Under the pieces are notes generated by a model. That model was not told where the DNA came from and did no database searches. It saw only the letters and a list, made by a program, of their open reading frames with translations. Made by a program: the position numbers and the translations under genes. 64,000 nt of DNA from Bacillus thuringiensis (GTDB taxonomy: Bacteria; Bacillota; Bacilli; Bacillales; Bacillaceae_G), in the NCBI RefSeq assembly GCF_001182785.1, contig NZ_CP012100.1, positions 124,001 to 188,000 on the forward strand, read 5' to 3'. This document shows, in pieces, positions 17,772-25,720 of this stretch (positions within the stretch are counted from its first letter, which is position 1; every line of letters starts with the position of its first letter).

Positions 17772-20036
17772 TTACAAAGTTACTTTATATAAAGTATTTG
17801 AGCGCCCAGGACCACCCATATTCATACCTTCTTTTCCACCATTTTGTTTTGTCTGCCATTCATCAGAAGGTATTTTCTCACCATTTTCTTGAATCCATTT
17901 TGTTACTTCAGAGCTTTCGCCTCTCATTCCTTCATTTGAAAGGAGGAAGTACTTTACTTTCCCGCTTACTACCAACTCTTTTAATTTTTCAACAGAATAC
18001 ACTGGATCAGAACCAGAAAATCCCCCCATCGTTATTACAGATTCTCCTTCATCTATAATGTAAGGAGCTGCTGTTTGATAACTTGTTGTAGCAAATAAGT
18101 ATTGTTCACCAGTATTGTTTTTCTTTAAATATGAAAAAGTTTTATCATCTAAACTCTCGTTATCCATATCTCCTGGCTTGCTTCCTGGTAATCCTGAAGA
18201 TTTTCTACTAGGGTTTGGAATTTGCATGTGATCTTCTGGTGAAGCAGAATCTTTTTCAATATATTCTCGTTCAGTTGGAAGTCCGCTACCACCGGGCCCT
18301 CCTTGTCCAGAAAATCCAGGCATTGCTCCTGGAAAAGCTCCTTTACCATCAGCTGAACTTGGGCTTGCTTGTGGGAGCATACTATTTCCACCATATGTAA
18401 TCGGCGTAGCAGCCCAATACAATGGTCCGATTAATAATATAAGTAATCCTGCAATATGCAGAGTAAAAGGCAATACAATCTTCTTACACTTGAACAAAAC
18501 AAGTACGAAAGTCATAATAATTCCGGCTACTGCTATACAAAGTGGCCACTCAGCTCCAATGACATCACTGTAAGGATGCATGATATACCATTGGAAACCT
18601 GCTGTTCCTACAACTGCAATTGGCAATAACCAAGACTTCCAGCCAGTATTATTCTTATAATCCTCAAAAAGCTGTGTTGAACCAGCTCCAAATAGAGCTG
18701 CAATAGGAGCCGCAAGCATTATTAAATAATAGTGATGGAAAAATCCAGCAATACTGAAAAATACCATAACTGGAATTAACCATGCGAGCCAAAAGACAGC
18801 TTCTTTATGTTTTAAGGTTATATTATTTCTTCTTACACTAGCCAATAAACTAATACTAGCAATAGCAATAAACGGTAACAGCCAACTAGCCTGACCAGAT
18901 AATTCAGACTGGAATAGACGGAACGGCCCTTTTTCTCCAGTTCCAAACATACCGCCTGCCATGCCACCTGGACCACCATTTTTACCTGTCGGTGGACCAT
19001 CCCCTTTGTTTATTTGGAATCCTTGACTATAATCACCATTTCCTTGTGGTAAATTAGCTCCATTTTGATGATTATCTTTCTGCACTACTTCATTGTTACC
19101 TTCAGGTGTTTGAGGTTGATCATTTGCATTAGGCATTCCTTTATCTGCTGGAACTTCCTGTTTGCCATTCTCAGCACCATCATTTGGCATTCCCCACATA
19201 TTATTTTGAGGCGATTGTTGATGTTCCTTCGCACCCGGTACTCCCTGATTCCCAGTAAGACGTGATATACCATTGTAACCAAATGCTAATTCTAAAACTG
19301 AATTTGTTTCACTACTTCCAATATACGGACGTTTATTTTCAGGAATACTGTCTACAATTACCGCCCAAGAAAGAGAAATAACGAGCATGATAGCTGTTGC
19401 ACCAGTAAGGAAACCGATCTTTTTTTTCCAGTCTACTTTCGCAGCTAAAAGATAAAAGAGATAAAAAGCAGGCAGTATCATATATGCCTGTAACATCTTC
19501 ATATTAAAAGCTATCCCAATTACCGCGAAAGATCCTAAAAGACTCCAAACACTTTCACGCTTTACACTTTTAAACAAGAGCCAAGTAGCTAACAAAAGAG
19601 TAAATACAAGCATGCTATCAATGTTATTTGTTCGACTCACTGCAGCTGCAATTGGTGTGCATGCAAAGGCTAAGGCACTAAGACGTGCAGCAACTACACC
19701 AAAAGAAGGTTTAACTAAAAAATAAATTAACAATACAGATCCTATCCCTGCCAATGCTTGAGGTAGAATTACACTCCAGCCGTGCAGCCCAAAAATATAG
19801 GCACTAATTGTTTGAATCCAAAATGTAACAGGGGGTTTATCTACCGTTACAGACCCAGCTGAATCGAGTGAACCAAAAAAGAAATTATGAAAGTTTTGCA
19901 GCATACTTGCCACTGCAGTCGTATAATAAGTATTCACATAATGATCCGTCCAAATATTATAGCCATTTAGAAAAAGTGCTAACAAGACTATGAATATTAG
20001 AGGAATATCCAATCGCTTTTTCAATTGTAAAAACAT
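17772..20036 (-). CDS. ykcB: ArnT/PMT-like membrane glycosyltransferase (YkcB type)
   Basis: A 754-residue GT39-superfamily enzyme with about 12 membrane helices. The D-K-P-P motif (about residue 67) in the first extracytoplasmic loop, Y-Y-T-T-A before it, and S-R-T-N-N-I-D (about 143) are typical of bacterial ArnT-like transferases, which move a sugar from a polyprenyl phosphate to a surface acceptor. Two long Gly/Asn/Pro/Gln-rich extracytoplasmic insertions (about 265-365 and 555-640) are conspicuous. The C-terminal region is a soluble extracytoplasmic domain. First gene of the operon with ykcC and gtrA, divergent from a two-component system. The acceptor (teichoic acid, lipid or protein) cannot be deduced. 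Confidence 0.9.
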   Translation of the reverse strand: MFLQLKKRLDIPLIFIVLLALFLNGYNIWTDHYVNTYYTTAVASMLQNFHNFFFGSLDSAGSVTVDKPPVTFWIQTISAYIFGLHGWSVILPQALAGIGSVLLIYFLVKPSFGVVAARLSALAFACTPIAAAVSRTNNIDSMLVFTLLLATWLLFKSVKRESVWSLLGSFAVIGIAFNMKMLQAYMILPAFYLFYLLAAKVDWKKKIGFLTGATAIMLVISLSWAVIVDSIPENKRPYIGSSETNSVLELAFGYNGISRLTGNQGVPGAKEHQQSPQNNMWGMPNDGAENGKQEVPADKGMPNANDQPQTPEGNNEVVQKDNHQNGANLPQGNGDYSQGFQINKGDGPPTGKNGGPGGMAGGMFGTGEKGPFRLFQSELSGQASWLLPFIAIASISLLASVRRNNITLKHKEAVFWLAWLIPVMVFFSIAGFFHHYYLIMLAAPIAALFGAGSTQLFEDYKNNTGWKSWLLPIAVVGTAGFQWYIMHPYSDVIGAEWPLCIAVAGIIMTFVLVLFKCKKIVLPFTLHIAGLLILLIGPLYWAATPITYGGNSMLPQASPSSADGKGAFPGAMPGFSGQGGPGGSGLPTEREYIEKDSASPEDHMQIPNPSRKSSGLPGSKPGDMDNESLDDKTFSYLKKNNTGEQYLFATTSYQTAAPYIIDEGESVITMGGFSGSDPVYSVEKLKELVVSGKVKYFLLSNEGMRGESSEVTKWIQENGEKIPSDEWQTKQNGGKEGMNMGGPGRSNTLYKVTL

Positions 20037-20114
20037 AGAATTACAACTCCTTAATCATTTTATAAAGTTAACTAGGCCCTAAATGTATTATCTTTCTTCT
20101 ATCTGAAGTGAACT

Positions 20115-20220
20115 TGAAAGTAAGCTGAAAGTTTCCTGAATACATGAAATATCTTTCGTATGAAAAGAGAAAATGACAAAAAATAAAAAACTACCAGGTA
20201 TTTAAATGACTTTCAGCAAA
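20115..20220. promoter_or_regulatory. OmpR-type direct-repeat operators between ykcB and the response regulator
   Basis: TGAAAGT occurs at 20115-20121 and again at 20126-20132, exactly 11 bases apart, i.e. one helical turn, as bound by OmpR/PhoB dimers. On the opposite strand side of the region ACTTTCA occurs at 20209-20215, preceding a related half ATTTTAA at 20220. One set faces ykcB and the other the regulator gene, suggesting control of both by the regulator encoded at 20275. Confidence 0.55.
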
Positions 20221-20274
20221 TTTTAAGCATAATCGTAGATACTAACGATAAGGAAGAAAAAGGAGGCATAGAAC

Positions 20275-20961
20275 ATGAACTCTCTTAAAGGGGTTAAAAT
20301 ATTAATAGTAGATGATGAACCACATATTTTACAGTTTTTAGAGATCGGGTTAATGAACGAAGGATATGTAGTAAAAAAAGCGACGGATGGAATAAGTGCC
20401 ATGAACTTAGTACAAGAATTCGAGCCTCATGTGGCCATCTTAGATGTAATGATGCCTGGTACAGATGGATTTGAAGTATGCCGGATGATAAAAAAAAGCG
20501 GTGCTCTTACTTCCGTGATTATGCTTACTGCAAAAGACGAAGTAGATGATCGAGTGAAAGGATTAACATTAGGTGCAGACGATTATGTGATTAAACCTTT
20601 CAGTTTTGATGAATTACTTGCCCGTATACACGCACGTCTTCGTAATCAGTTTCCTAATTTATTCAGCGAGATTATTTATGGCCCTTTTAAGGTGGATGAT
20701 CGTAGAAAAGAAATACGATTTAAAGATGAAATTTTGGAACTTTCTCCTACTGAATATGAACTACTTAAATATATTGTAATTAACCACGGGATTGTACTAA
20801 GTAAGGGTGTGATACTTGATAAAGTATGGGGATATGATTTTCAAGGAGATGAAAATATTGTGGAAGTGTATATTCGTTCACTCAGGGAAAAATTGAAAGA
20901 TAAAGAACACCGACTCATTCGTACAATTAGGGGAGCGGGGTATCGTGTGGATCTACCATGA
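20275..20961 (+). CDS. OmpR/PhoB-family response regulator
   Basis: 228 residues. Receiver domain about 8-120 with acidic pair D-D-E-P, phosphoacceptor Asp57 in A-I-L-D-V-M-M-P, Thr/Lys switch residues in M-L-T-A-K and V-I-K-P-F. C-terminal winged helix about 130-228 (L-S-P-T-E-Y-E-L-L, N-I-V-E-V-Y-I-R-S-L-R-E-K, R-G-A-G-Y-R-V). Start ATG follows AAAGGAGG. Overlaps the kinase gene by four bases (ATGA). Divergent from ykcB, so it probably controls surface glycosylation in response to an envelope signal. Confidence 0.95.
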   Translation: MNSLKGVKILIVDDEPHILQFLEIGLMNEGYVVKKATDGISAMNLVQEFEPHVAILDVMMPGTDGFEVCRMIKKSGALTSVIMLTAKDEVDDRVKGLTLGADDYVIKPFSFDELLARIHARLRNQFPNLFSEIIYGPFKVDDRRKEIRFKDEILELSPTEYELLKYIVINHGIVLSKGVILDKVWGYDFQGDENIVEVYIRSLREKLKDKEHRLIRTIRGAGYRVDLP

Positions 20962-22478
20962 TGAAAATAATCCAGTTCTTGAAAAACAAAAAACTAATGT
21001 CTCGCTCCTTACGAAAGCAACTTTTAACTCGAACATTATTTATTTTATCTCTTATTCTTTTGAGTATTGGTCTTTTACAATTTTGGGTAATGAAAGACTT
21101 CTTGTATAAAAATGAAGCCGAGACATTACGAGCGAAGATGATGTCTTTACCACCAGAATTAGATTTACTTCCTTTTAACTCAGAAAATAATGAAAAAAAA
21201 CATCCTGATCCTAATCGACCAAGATTTCTGTTTTCACAAGACATTTCACTTGCAATTATCGGACAAGCTGGTGGTTATAAGGATTTCGCAGAGAGTACGG
21301 GCATGTCCTCGCCAAAGTTATCTAGTAAAGAGTATGAAAAAATATTAGAACAGTTTTCAAATCGTAAACAAGTAACCTATAAAGTAGTACGTAATAAAGA
21401 GGGGATTGAGCAATTAATCGTTTTCAAACCTATTCGGAGTCTTCCAAACGGTTCTGATGGAGATTTTAATCAAGTTCCTGATCAAATTCTTCAAATCGGA
21501 ACAGATATTGCTCCTTTACGTGATGTTCTATTTCAGCAATTACTAACATTTATTGTTTTATCTATACTAGCTTTACTTATCGGTTTAGCGCTATATTTAC
21601 CAGTTCTAAAAAATACATTGATTCCTCTTTCTAACATTGTAAATGCAGTGAAAAATACGAATGCGGGGAATTTGGCTGAACGACTACCTACACACCAAGG
21701 GCAAGAAGAAGTTGACCAATTAGCTTTAGCATATAATGACATGTTGAAGCGATTAGAGGCATCCTTCCAATATGAAAGAGAAACAAAAGAGAAGATGAAA
21801 CGCTTCATTGCCGATGCTTCTCATGAACTAAGAACACCACTTACATCTATTCATGGCTTCTTAGAAGTATTATTACGAGGCGCAGCTGATCGCCCTGAAC
21901 AGCTTTATAATGCTTTAAACAGTATGCACGGCGAATCAAAACGCATTATAAAGTTAGTAGAAGATTTATTGTTTCTTGCAAAAATGGATCGTGAGCCTGG
22001 ACTACATTTATCGGAAACCAATCTCACCAAACTTATCTGGCAGATGAAACCACAGTTAAGCGTTTTAGGTGGAAATCGACAGATATTATATGATCTAACG
22101 GAAGGAGTAAAAGGCACTTATGATACTAATAAAATCAAACAAATTATTTTAAACCTATTCCATAATGCCGTCCAACATACTGATTCGACTACAGGCAAAA
22201 TAACAGTTTCTTTAATGGTCTTAGAGAATCAAGTAGAAATATCCTTAAAGGACAATGGATCAGGCATAAAATTAGAAAACCTTCCTTATGTATTCGATCG
22301 TTTTTATAGAATTGATGATTCCAGAACAAGACAGCATGGTGGATCTGGTCTAGGGCTTGCAATTACTCAAACTATTACGCAAGCACATGGAGGAACAGTA
22401 TCTGTAAAAAGTAAGTTTGGAGAAGGAACAACTTTTTATGTGTATCTACCGATAATTTCACCATCACTAAAACAGTAA
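20958..22478 (+). CDS. sensor histidine kinase
   Basis: 506 residues. Transmembrane helices at about 21-42 and 193-215 flank an extracytoplasmic sensor domain of about 150 residues. A HAMP linker follows (about 217-270), then the dimerisation/phosphoacceptor box D-A-S-H-E-L-R-T-P-L-T-S-I (His near 290), N box L-F-H-N-A-V-Q-H, G1 D-N-G-S-G-I, F box D-R-F-Y-R and G2 G-G-S-G-L-G-L. A classical HK partner of the regulator just upstream. The sensor domain is not a family I recognise. Confidence 0.95.
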   Translation: MMKIIQFLKNKKLMSRSLRKQLLTRTLFILSLILLSIGLLQFWVMKDFLYKNEAETLRAKMMSLPPELDLLPFNSENNEKKHPDPNRPRFLFSQDISLAIIGQAGGYKDFAESTGMSSPKLSSKEYEKILEQFSNRKQVTYKVVRNKEGIEQLIVFKPIRSLPNGSDGDFNQVPDQILQIGTDIAPLRDVLFQQLLTFIVLSILALLIGLALYLPVLKNTLIPLSNIVNAVKNTNAGNLAERLPTHQGQEEVDQLALAYNDMLKRLEASFQYERETKEKMKRFIADASHELRTPLTSIHGFLEVLLRGAADRPEQLYNALNSMHGESKRIIKLVEDLLFLAKMDREPGLHLSETNLTKLIWQMKPQLSVLGGNRQILYDLTEGVKGTYDTNKIKQIILNLFHNAVQHTDSTTGKITVSLMVLENQVEISLKDNGSGIKLENLPYVFDRFYRIDDSRTRQHGGSGLGLAITQTITQAHGGTVSVKSKFGEGTTFYVYLPIISPSLKQ

Positions 22479-22479
22479 T

Positions 22480-22511
22480 AAACCGGGGAGAATTACATTT
22501 CTCCCCGGTTT
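22480..22511 (+). terminator. terminator of the two-component operon
   Basis: 13-bp stem AAACCGGGGAGAA / TTCTCCCCGGTTT with a 6-base loop, directly after the kinase stop. Confidence 0.85.
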
Positions 22512-22627
22512 ATTATTTCATGTATTCTTTTACTTTTTACAATAACATAGGAAAATCAGCTTTTCTTTTCTGAAACTGTCTTATGAAATTAAACTGATAT
22601 AAACGGATCTTAATGGTGATGGGGTAG

Positions 22628-23697
22628 GCCTATATTCTCATCAACTTAAGAAAAAATAATCGGCTGCAAAACGATAAAAGTCAACTTCGGTGCTAAAAAA
22701 CACAAAATCTTTATTTAGGGGGTACTTTAAAATCTTATTTAATTTAAATGTTATTACCATATTGTATGTGCATTCATGCCATTTCCAAGGATTAGAATAA
22801 ATATTGGGAATAAAACTGGCCCTAAGGTAAGAAGTAGATTAAAAAATATAAGAATTCTATATAACCAGGGATAATGTGGGTCATTTTGATTTGCAAATAC
22901 TAAAATAACTAATGAAATTATGTTTGTTACATATAAAATTAGCATTAGAAACCAATAATTTGCCATTATACTAAGACTCCATGCTCCTAATAATTCGTGC
23001 ATTATCCCAAAGGATATTCCTAATACTGCAAAAGAAAAGCAAATAACTGCGATTTTTTTCAAAAATTTAGTAAATGTTTTATCGTGAGAATTTTGAGAAT
23101 ATAAACTCATGATATTAAATAAAGATAAATATCCCATTATAATTCCCACTCCAGACAATAACAGGTTTCCATTTAACTTAAAAAAACAAAACAGCCCTGC
23201 TAGAGAAAAAGCAAAGGAAATACATATTTTTTTTAAAACTGGATTCATTATACTTTCACACCCTCAAAAAAAAAATCAATTTATAATCAATTCGTTACTA
23301 TTAAATTCAAATTACCATTGTGTACCTGCTATTCATTAAAACTATACTTTACATCTGATTATTATATTTTAAAGATGTAAAAGTGGTAATTTCCTATAAA
23401 ATTTAACAAATACTATTTGTTATAGGGTTTATGCATTCTTATCACGAAGGTAAAGAGACCCAAAAATTAACTAGAATTAATTATAATAAAGTTTACATTA
23501 ACATAAGGTTAAAAGTATGTAAATATAATTAAATATGAATTAATTATAAGGATTACGTATAGTGGTAGCACCACATGCCCCTCAAACTAAGATTTTAAAG
23601 TCCCCCTTAAATAAAGATGTTGTATTTTTATAGCACCGAATTTCATTTTTATCATTTTGGGTAATAACTGATTTTTTAACTTGATAGCAATGGGAGC
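22628..23697. mobile_element. cassette-like element: membrane-protein gene between inverted MITE copies
   Basis: A ~99-base segment at 22639-22737 and one at 23588-23686 are imperfect inverted copies. Matching blocks include TTCGGTGCTA, ATCTTTATTTA and ACTTTAAAATCTTA, in the same order when one arm is reverse-complemented. Outer ends (ATTCTCATCAACTTAAG left; ATTGCTATCAAGTTAA right) look like degenerate IS231-type ends. The right arm also carries a second such end on its inner side (CATGCCCCTCAAACTAAG at 23573), so each arm is probably a MITE in its own right. Together they bracket one gene (22754-23248) and no transposase, the layout described for mobile insertion cassettes of the B. cereus group. 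Exact boundaries and target duplications are not resolved. Confidence 0.55.
22754..23248 (-). CDS. multi-pass membrane protein of unknown function (cassette passenger)
   Basis: 164 residues with about five hydrophobic helices (7-25, 28-47, 62-85, 93-117, 129-155) and short polar loops. I do not recognise the family. The ATG start has only a weak ribosome binding site (GAGGGTG region upstream). It is the only gene between the two inverted repeat arms described above and is transcribed toward the left arm. Small size and lack of motifs leave immunity-, stress- or transport-type roles open. Confidence 0.6.
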   Translation of the reverse strand: MNPVLKKICISFAFSLAGLFCFFKLNGNLLLSGVGIIMGYLSLFNIMSLYSQNSHDKTFTKFLKKIAVICFSFAVLGISFGIMHELLGAWSLSIMANYWFLMLILYVTNIISLVILVFANQNDPHYPWLYRILIFFNLLLTLGPVLFPIFILILGNGMNAHTIW

Positions 23698-23740
23698 CTG
23701 ACGGCAAAACGCGGATTTTATACGCTAAGAAAAATTCTAT

Positions 23741-23782
23741 AAAAAAAGCCGATCTCCTCGTATATTAAAGAATCAGCTTTTT
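23741..23782 (-). terminator. probable terminator downstream of the small membrane-protein genes
   Basis: AAAAAAAGC-C-GAT paired with ATC-A-GCTTTTT around an 18-base loop, T-rich on both sides. Confidence 0.45.
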
Positions 23783-23863
23783 AGAAAGTATTTATTTGAT
23801 ACATATTCTTTGTAATTAACTTTAAAAAGCTAATCTATAATTTTTAAAAATGAGGAGATATAT

Positions 23864-23885
23864 AAGAGCTGTCGAAACAGCTCTT
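23864..23885. repeat. 9-bp hairpin
   Basis: AAGAGCTGT / ACAGCTCTT with a 4-base CGAA loop, 43 bases past the stop of the 65-residue gene on the minus strand. No strong T run. Confidence 0.4.
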
Positions 23886-23928
23886 AAGGTTAATAAATTA
23901 TAGTTTTTTAATTATGTGATGAGGCTAT

Positions 23929-24126
23929 TTAGTTATCTTTATCCTCTACTTTATATAATTGATTAGCTCTATATACACTAAAAGATGAGATTATTACAGA
24001 TAAAATAACTATAACTACCCAGTAACCGATATTATATACTGCAAGTGCTACTGCTATAATACCCAACACTATAGCTGAGATAAAACCCCATTTTACTTTT
24101 ACATCTTTCAAAATTTTAGAATTCAT
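23929..24126 (-). CDS. small two-helix membrane protein
   Basis: 65 residues with two transmembrane helices (about 13-30 and 33-52) and a charged C-terminus ending V-E-D-K-D-N. The ATG is preceded by a GGGGAGGGGG tract. It lies 35 bases downstream of the 151-residue membrane protein gene and is probably in the same operon. Family not recognised. Confidence 0.6.
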   Translation of the reverse strand: MNSKILKDVKVKWGFISAIVLGIIAVALAVYNIGYWVVIVILSVIISSFSVYRANQLYKVEDKDN

Positions 24127-24161
24127 GATTCCCCCTCCCCTTCATACAAAATTAGTAAAGT

Positions 24162-24617
24162 TTAACTTTCTAATTTATCGAATTTTAATTTTCCTGTAGG
24201 TAGAAATACATCTTCTTTTTGAGTTACCTTTATTACTCTCATAATTCCTCTTACCAAACCAATTACATAGCCAACAAATATTCCCAAACCAACGCCAATC
24301 AGTAATAAGGATTTAGATGATAACTCTGAAATTGAAGGGGTGTAATTAGCAATAAAATATCCACCTAATAATCCTAAAAGAATTATTGAACCAACGATTA
24401 AGAAACGATTAAAAACAGAATGAAGCATAATATCACGAATTTTTTTATCCATATTAATAATCTCCTCCACTAAGTTTAATAATCTTACATCCATAGCATT
24501 AATAAATACATCAATTATTTCTTTCAAAGAGAGTTCCCTTTTCTCTAAAATATATAAAAACTCATCTCCATAGCGTTTTCTCCATTTTTTAGGATACAAA
24601 TTAATGAGCCATTTCAT
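24162..24617 (-). CDS. membrane protein with HAAS-like N-terminus
   Basis: 151 residues. The opening L-Y-P-K-K-W-R-K-R-Y-G-D-E-F is a motif often seen at the start of Firmicute membrane proteins encoded next to PadR-type regulators. Two transmembrane helices follow (about 73-95 and 103-125). It overlaps the preceding short frame by four bases (ATGA). Likely part of a small regulator-membrane protein operon with the 65-residue gene; exact role unknown. Confidence 0.65.
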   Translation of the reverse strand: MKWLINLYPKKWRKRYGDEFLYILEKRELSLKEIIDVFINAMDVRLLNLVEEIINMDKKIRDIMLHSVFNRFLIVGSIILLGLLGGYFIANYTPSISELSSKSLLLIGVGLGIFVGYVIGLVRGIMRVIKVTQKEDVFLPTGKLKFDKLES

Positions 24618-24730
24618 ATTAGACCCAACCTCTGAAAACCTAACTTGGTGACATGCTCAATTTCCTTTAATTTTTCTTGTAAGTAGGGGTTCAGCCGGGA
24701 TACGTGTAGAAATGGGTCATAGGCATACAT
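24614..24730 (-). pseudogene. short frame coupled to the membrane-protein gene, possible regulator remnant
   Basis: The frame ending at 24614 can start at ATG 24730 (38 residues) or farther upstream at 24802, where it would run into the neighbour's terminator. Its tail, L-K-E-I-E-H-V-T-K-L-G-F-Q-R-L-G-L-I, and the ATGA overlap with the next gene fit the C-terminus of a coupled upstream gene, by position probably a PadR-type regulator. No DNA-binding domain remains. Weak call. Confidence 0.35.
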
Positions 24731-24802
24731 TATTTTACAAATACGTCTTATCTTGAGGTTATATGGATTACATAAAGTTAAAAATATAGTGTTAAACCCC
24801 AA

Positions 24803-24833
24803 AAAAACACCATAACAGTGGTCACGGTGTTTT
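24803..24833 (-). terminator. terminator of the cdo-hpaB-sulfotransferase operon
   Basis: AAAACACC / GGTGTTTT arms followed on the minus strand by a run of T, 45 bases past the sulfotransferase stop. Confidence 0.7.
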
Positions 24834-24877
24834 CCATATTAAAAATAAGGCTATTATTTAAGTACTCTGAAACTGAT

Positions 24878-25672
24878 TCATATTGTAGAAATATCCATTT
24901 TAAGATAATGATACGCTTCAAAATCTTCATTAAATATATCTGTAACTAATTGTATAGCCTCCGTATCATAAAAGCTCTGATATGTCGGCAGCCGAGGGAA
25001 GGATGGATCTGTAATGTCAGCTTCAGCATAGTTTCCCTTATGAATCATCTTAGGCGCCTGATGATGCCATGATCTCGTTAATGTGTCTAGTGGGATAGTC
25101 TGTAGGTTATATTTAGTTTCTATTCTTGAGATTTCATTAGAGAAATCTTCTAAATATATATAATTGGTTACAAACTCTTCTTCTCCTTGAATATATTGTT
25201 GTGAATAGTGTGGATTAAGATAGTCAGCATCTGCCCCATTCGTGTGAAGGTAATGTAAAAAATGTTTAAATGATATTTTCTTTTTGCATGTACTGTCGTT
25301 ATAAATAAACTTTCTAATAGGTTCCCACTCTGGATTTTCTATACCTGGTGAAGCAATAAGCGAAACAAAAGAGCTTACCGCTCTTTTGTAAGGATTCCGT
25401 ACTAATTTTAGCGTGTCTTTTTCTCCTTTTAGAAGTTCTCTTGATAATTTCGTTATATATCCTGCTTTGCTTTTATATATATCATATTCATAGTTATGAA
25501 TGAACGGATTATACTGCATGGCAATTTCATATAAGCCTATCTGGGAAAAAAACCAATTTGCAAATGATGTACACCCACTCTTTTGACTCCAAAATAAAAT
25601 TAAAGGGAAATTAGGATGAAAATGAGGGGCACGTGCCCCATATTCAATGATTTTCTTTACTTTTTCATTCAT
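24878..25672 (-). CDS. sulfotransferase family 2 protein
   Basis: 264 residues from ATG 25672 (GAGGG nine bases upstream). The PAPS-binding signatures are visible: the 5'-phosphosulfate loop S-Q-K-S-G-C-T-S (about residue 30) and the 3'-phosphate site R-N-P-Y-K-R-A-V-S-S-F (about 93-103). H-Y-S-Q-Q and the F-E-A-Y-H-Y-L-K tail also fit the Sulfotransfer_2 fold of carbohydrate/small-molecule sulfotransferases. It would transfer sulfate from PAPS to a hydroxyl. Last gene of an operon with a cysteine dioxygenase-like cupin and an HpaB-like monooxygenase, so the acceptor may be the hydroxylated product. Such enzymes are uncommon in Bacillus. Confidence 0.82.
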   Translation of the reverse strand: MNEKVKKIIEYGARAPHFHPNFPLILFWSQKSGCTSFANWFFSQIGLYEIAMQYNPFIHNYEYDIYKSKAGYITKLSRELLKGEKDTLKLVRNPYKRAVSSFVSLIASPGIENPEWEPIRKFIYNDSTCKKKISFKHFLHYLHTNGADADYLNPHYSQQYIQGEEEFVTNYIYLEDFSNEISRIETKYNLQTIPLDTLTRSWHHQAPKMIHKGNYAEADITDPSFPRLPTYQSFYDTEAIQLVTDIFNEDFEAYHYLKMDISTI

Positions 25673-25720
25673 TATAAACAACCCTCATTTCTCTATTTAT
25701 TAGCATCTGTTCTAAAACAT

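Noticed and set aside
18149..18400. Open frames inside the ykcB-like gene
   Set aside because: Alternative frames through low-complexity Gly/Pro/Gln codons; a known artefact of repetitive coding sequence.
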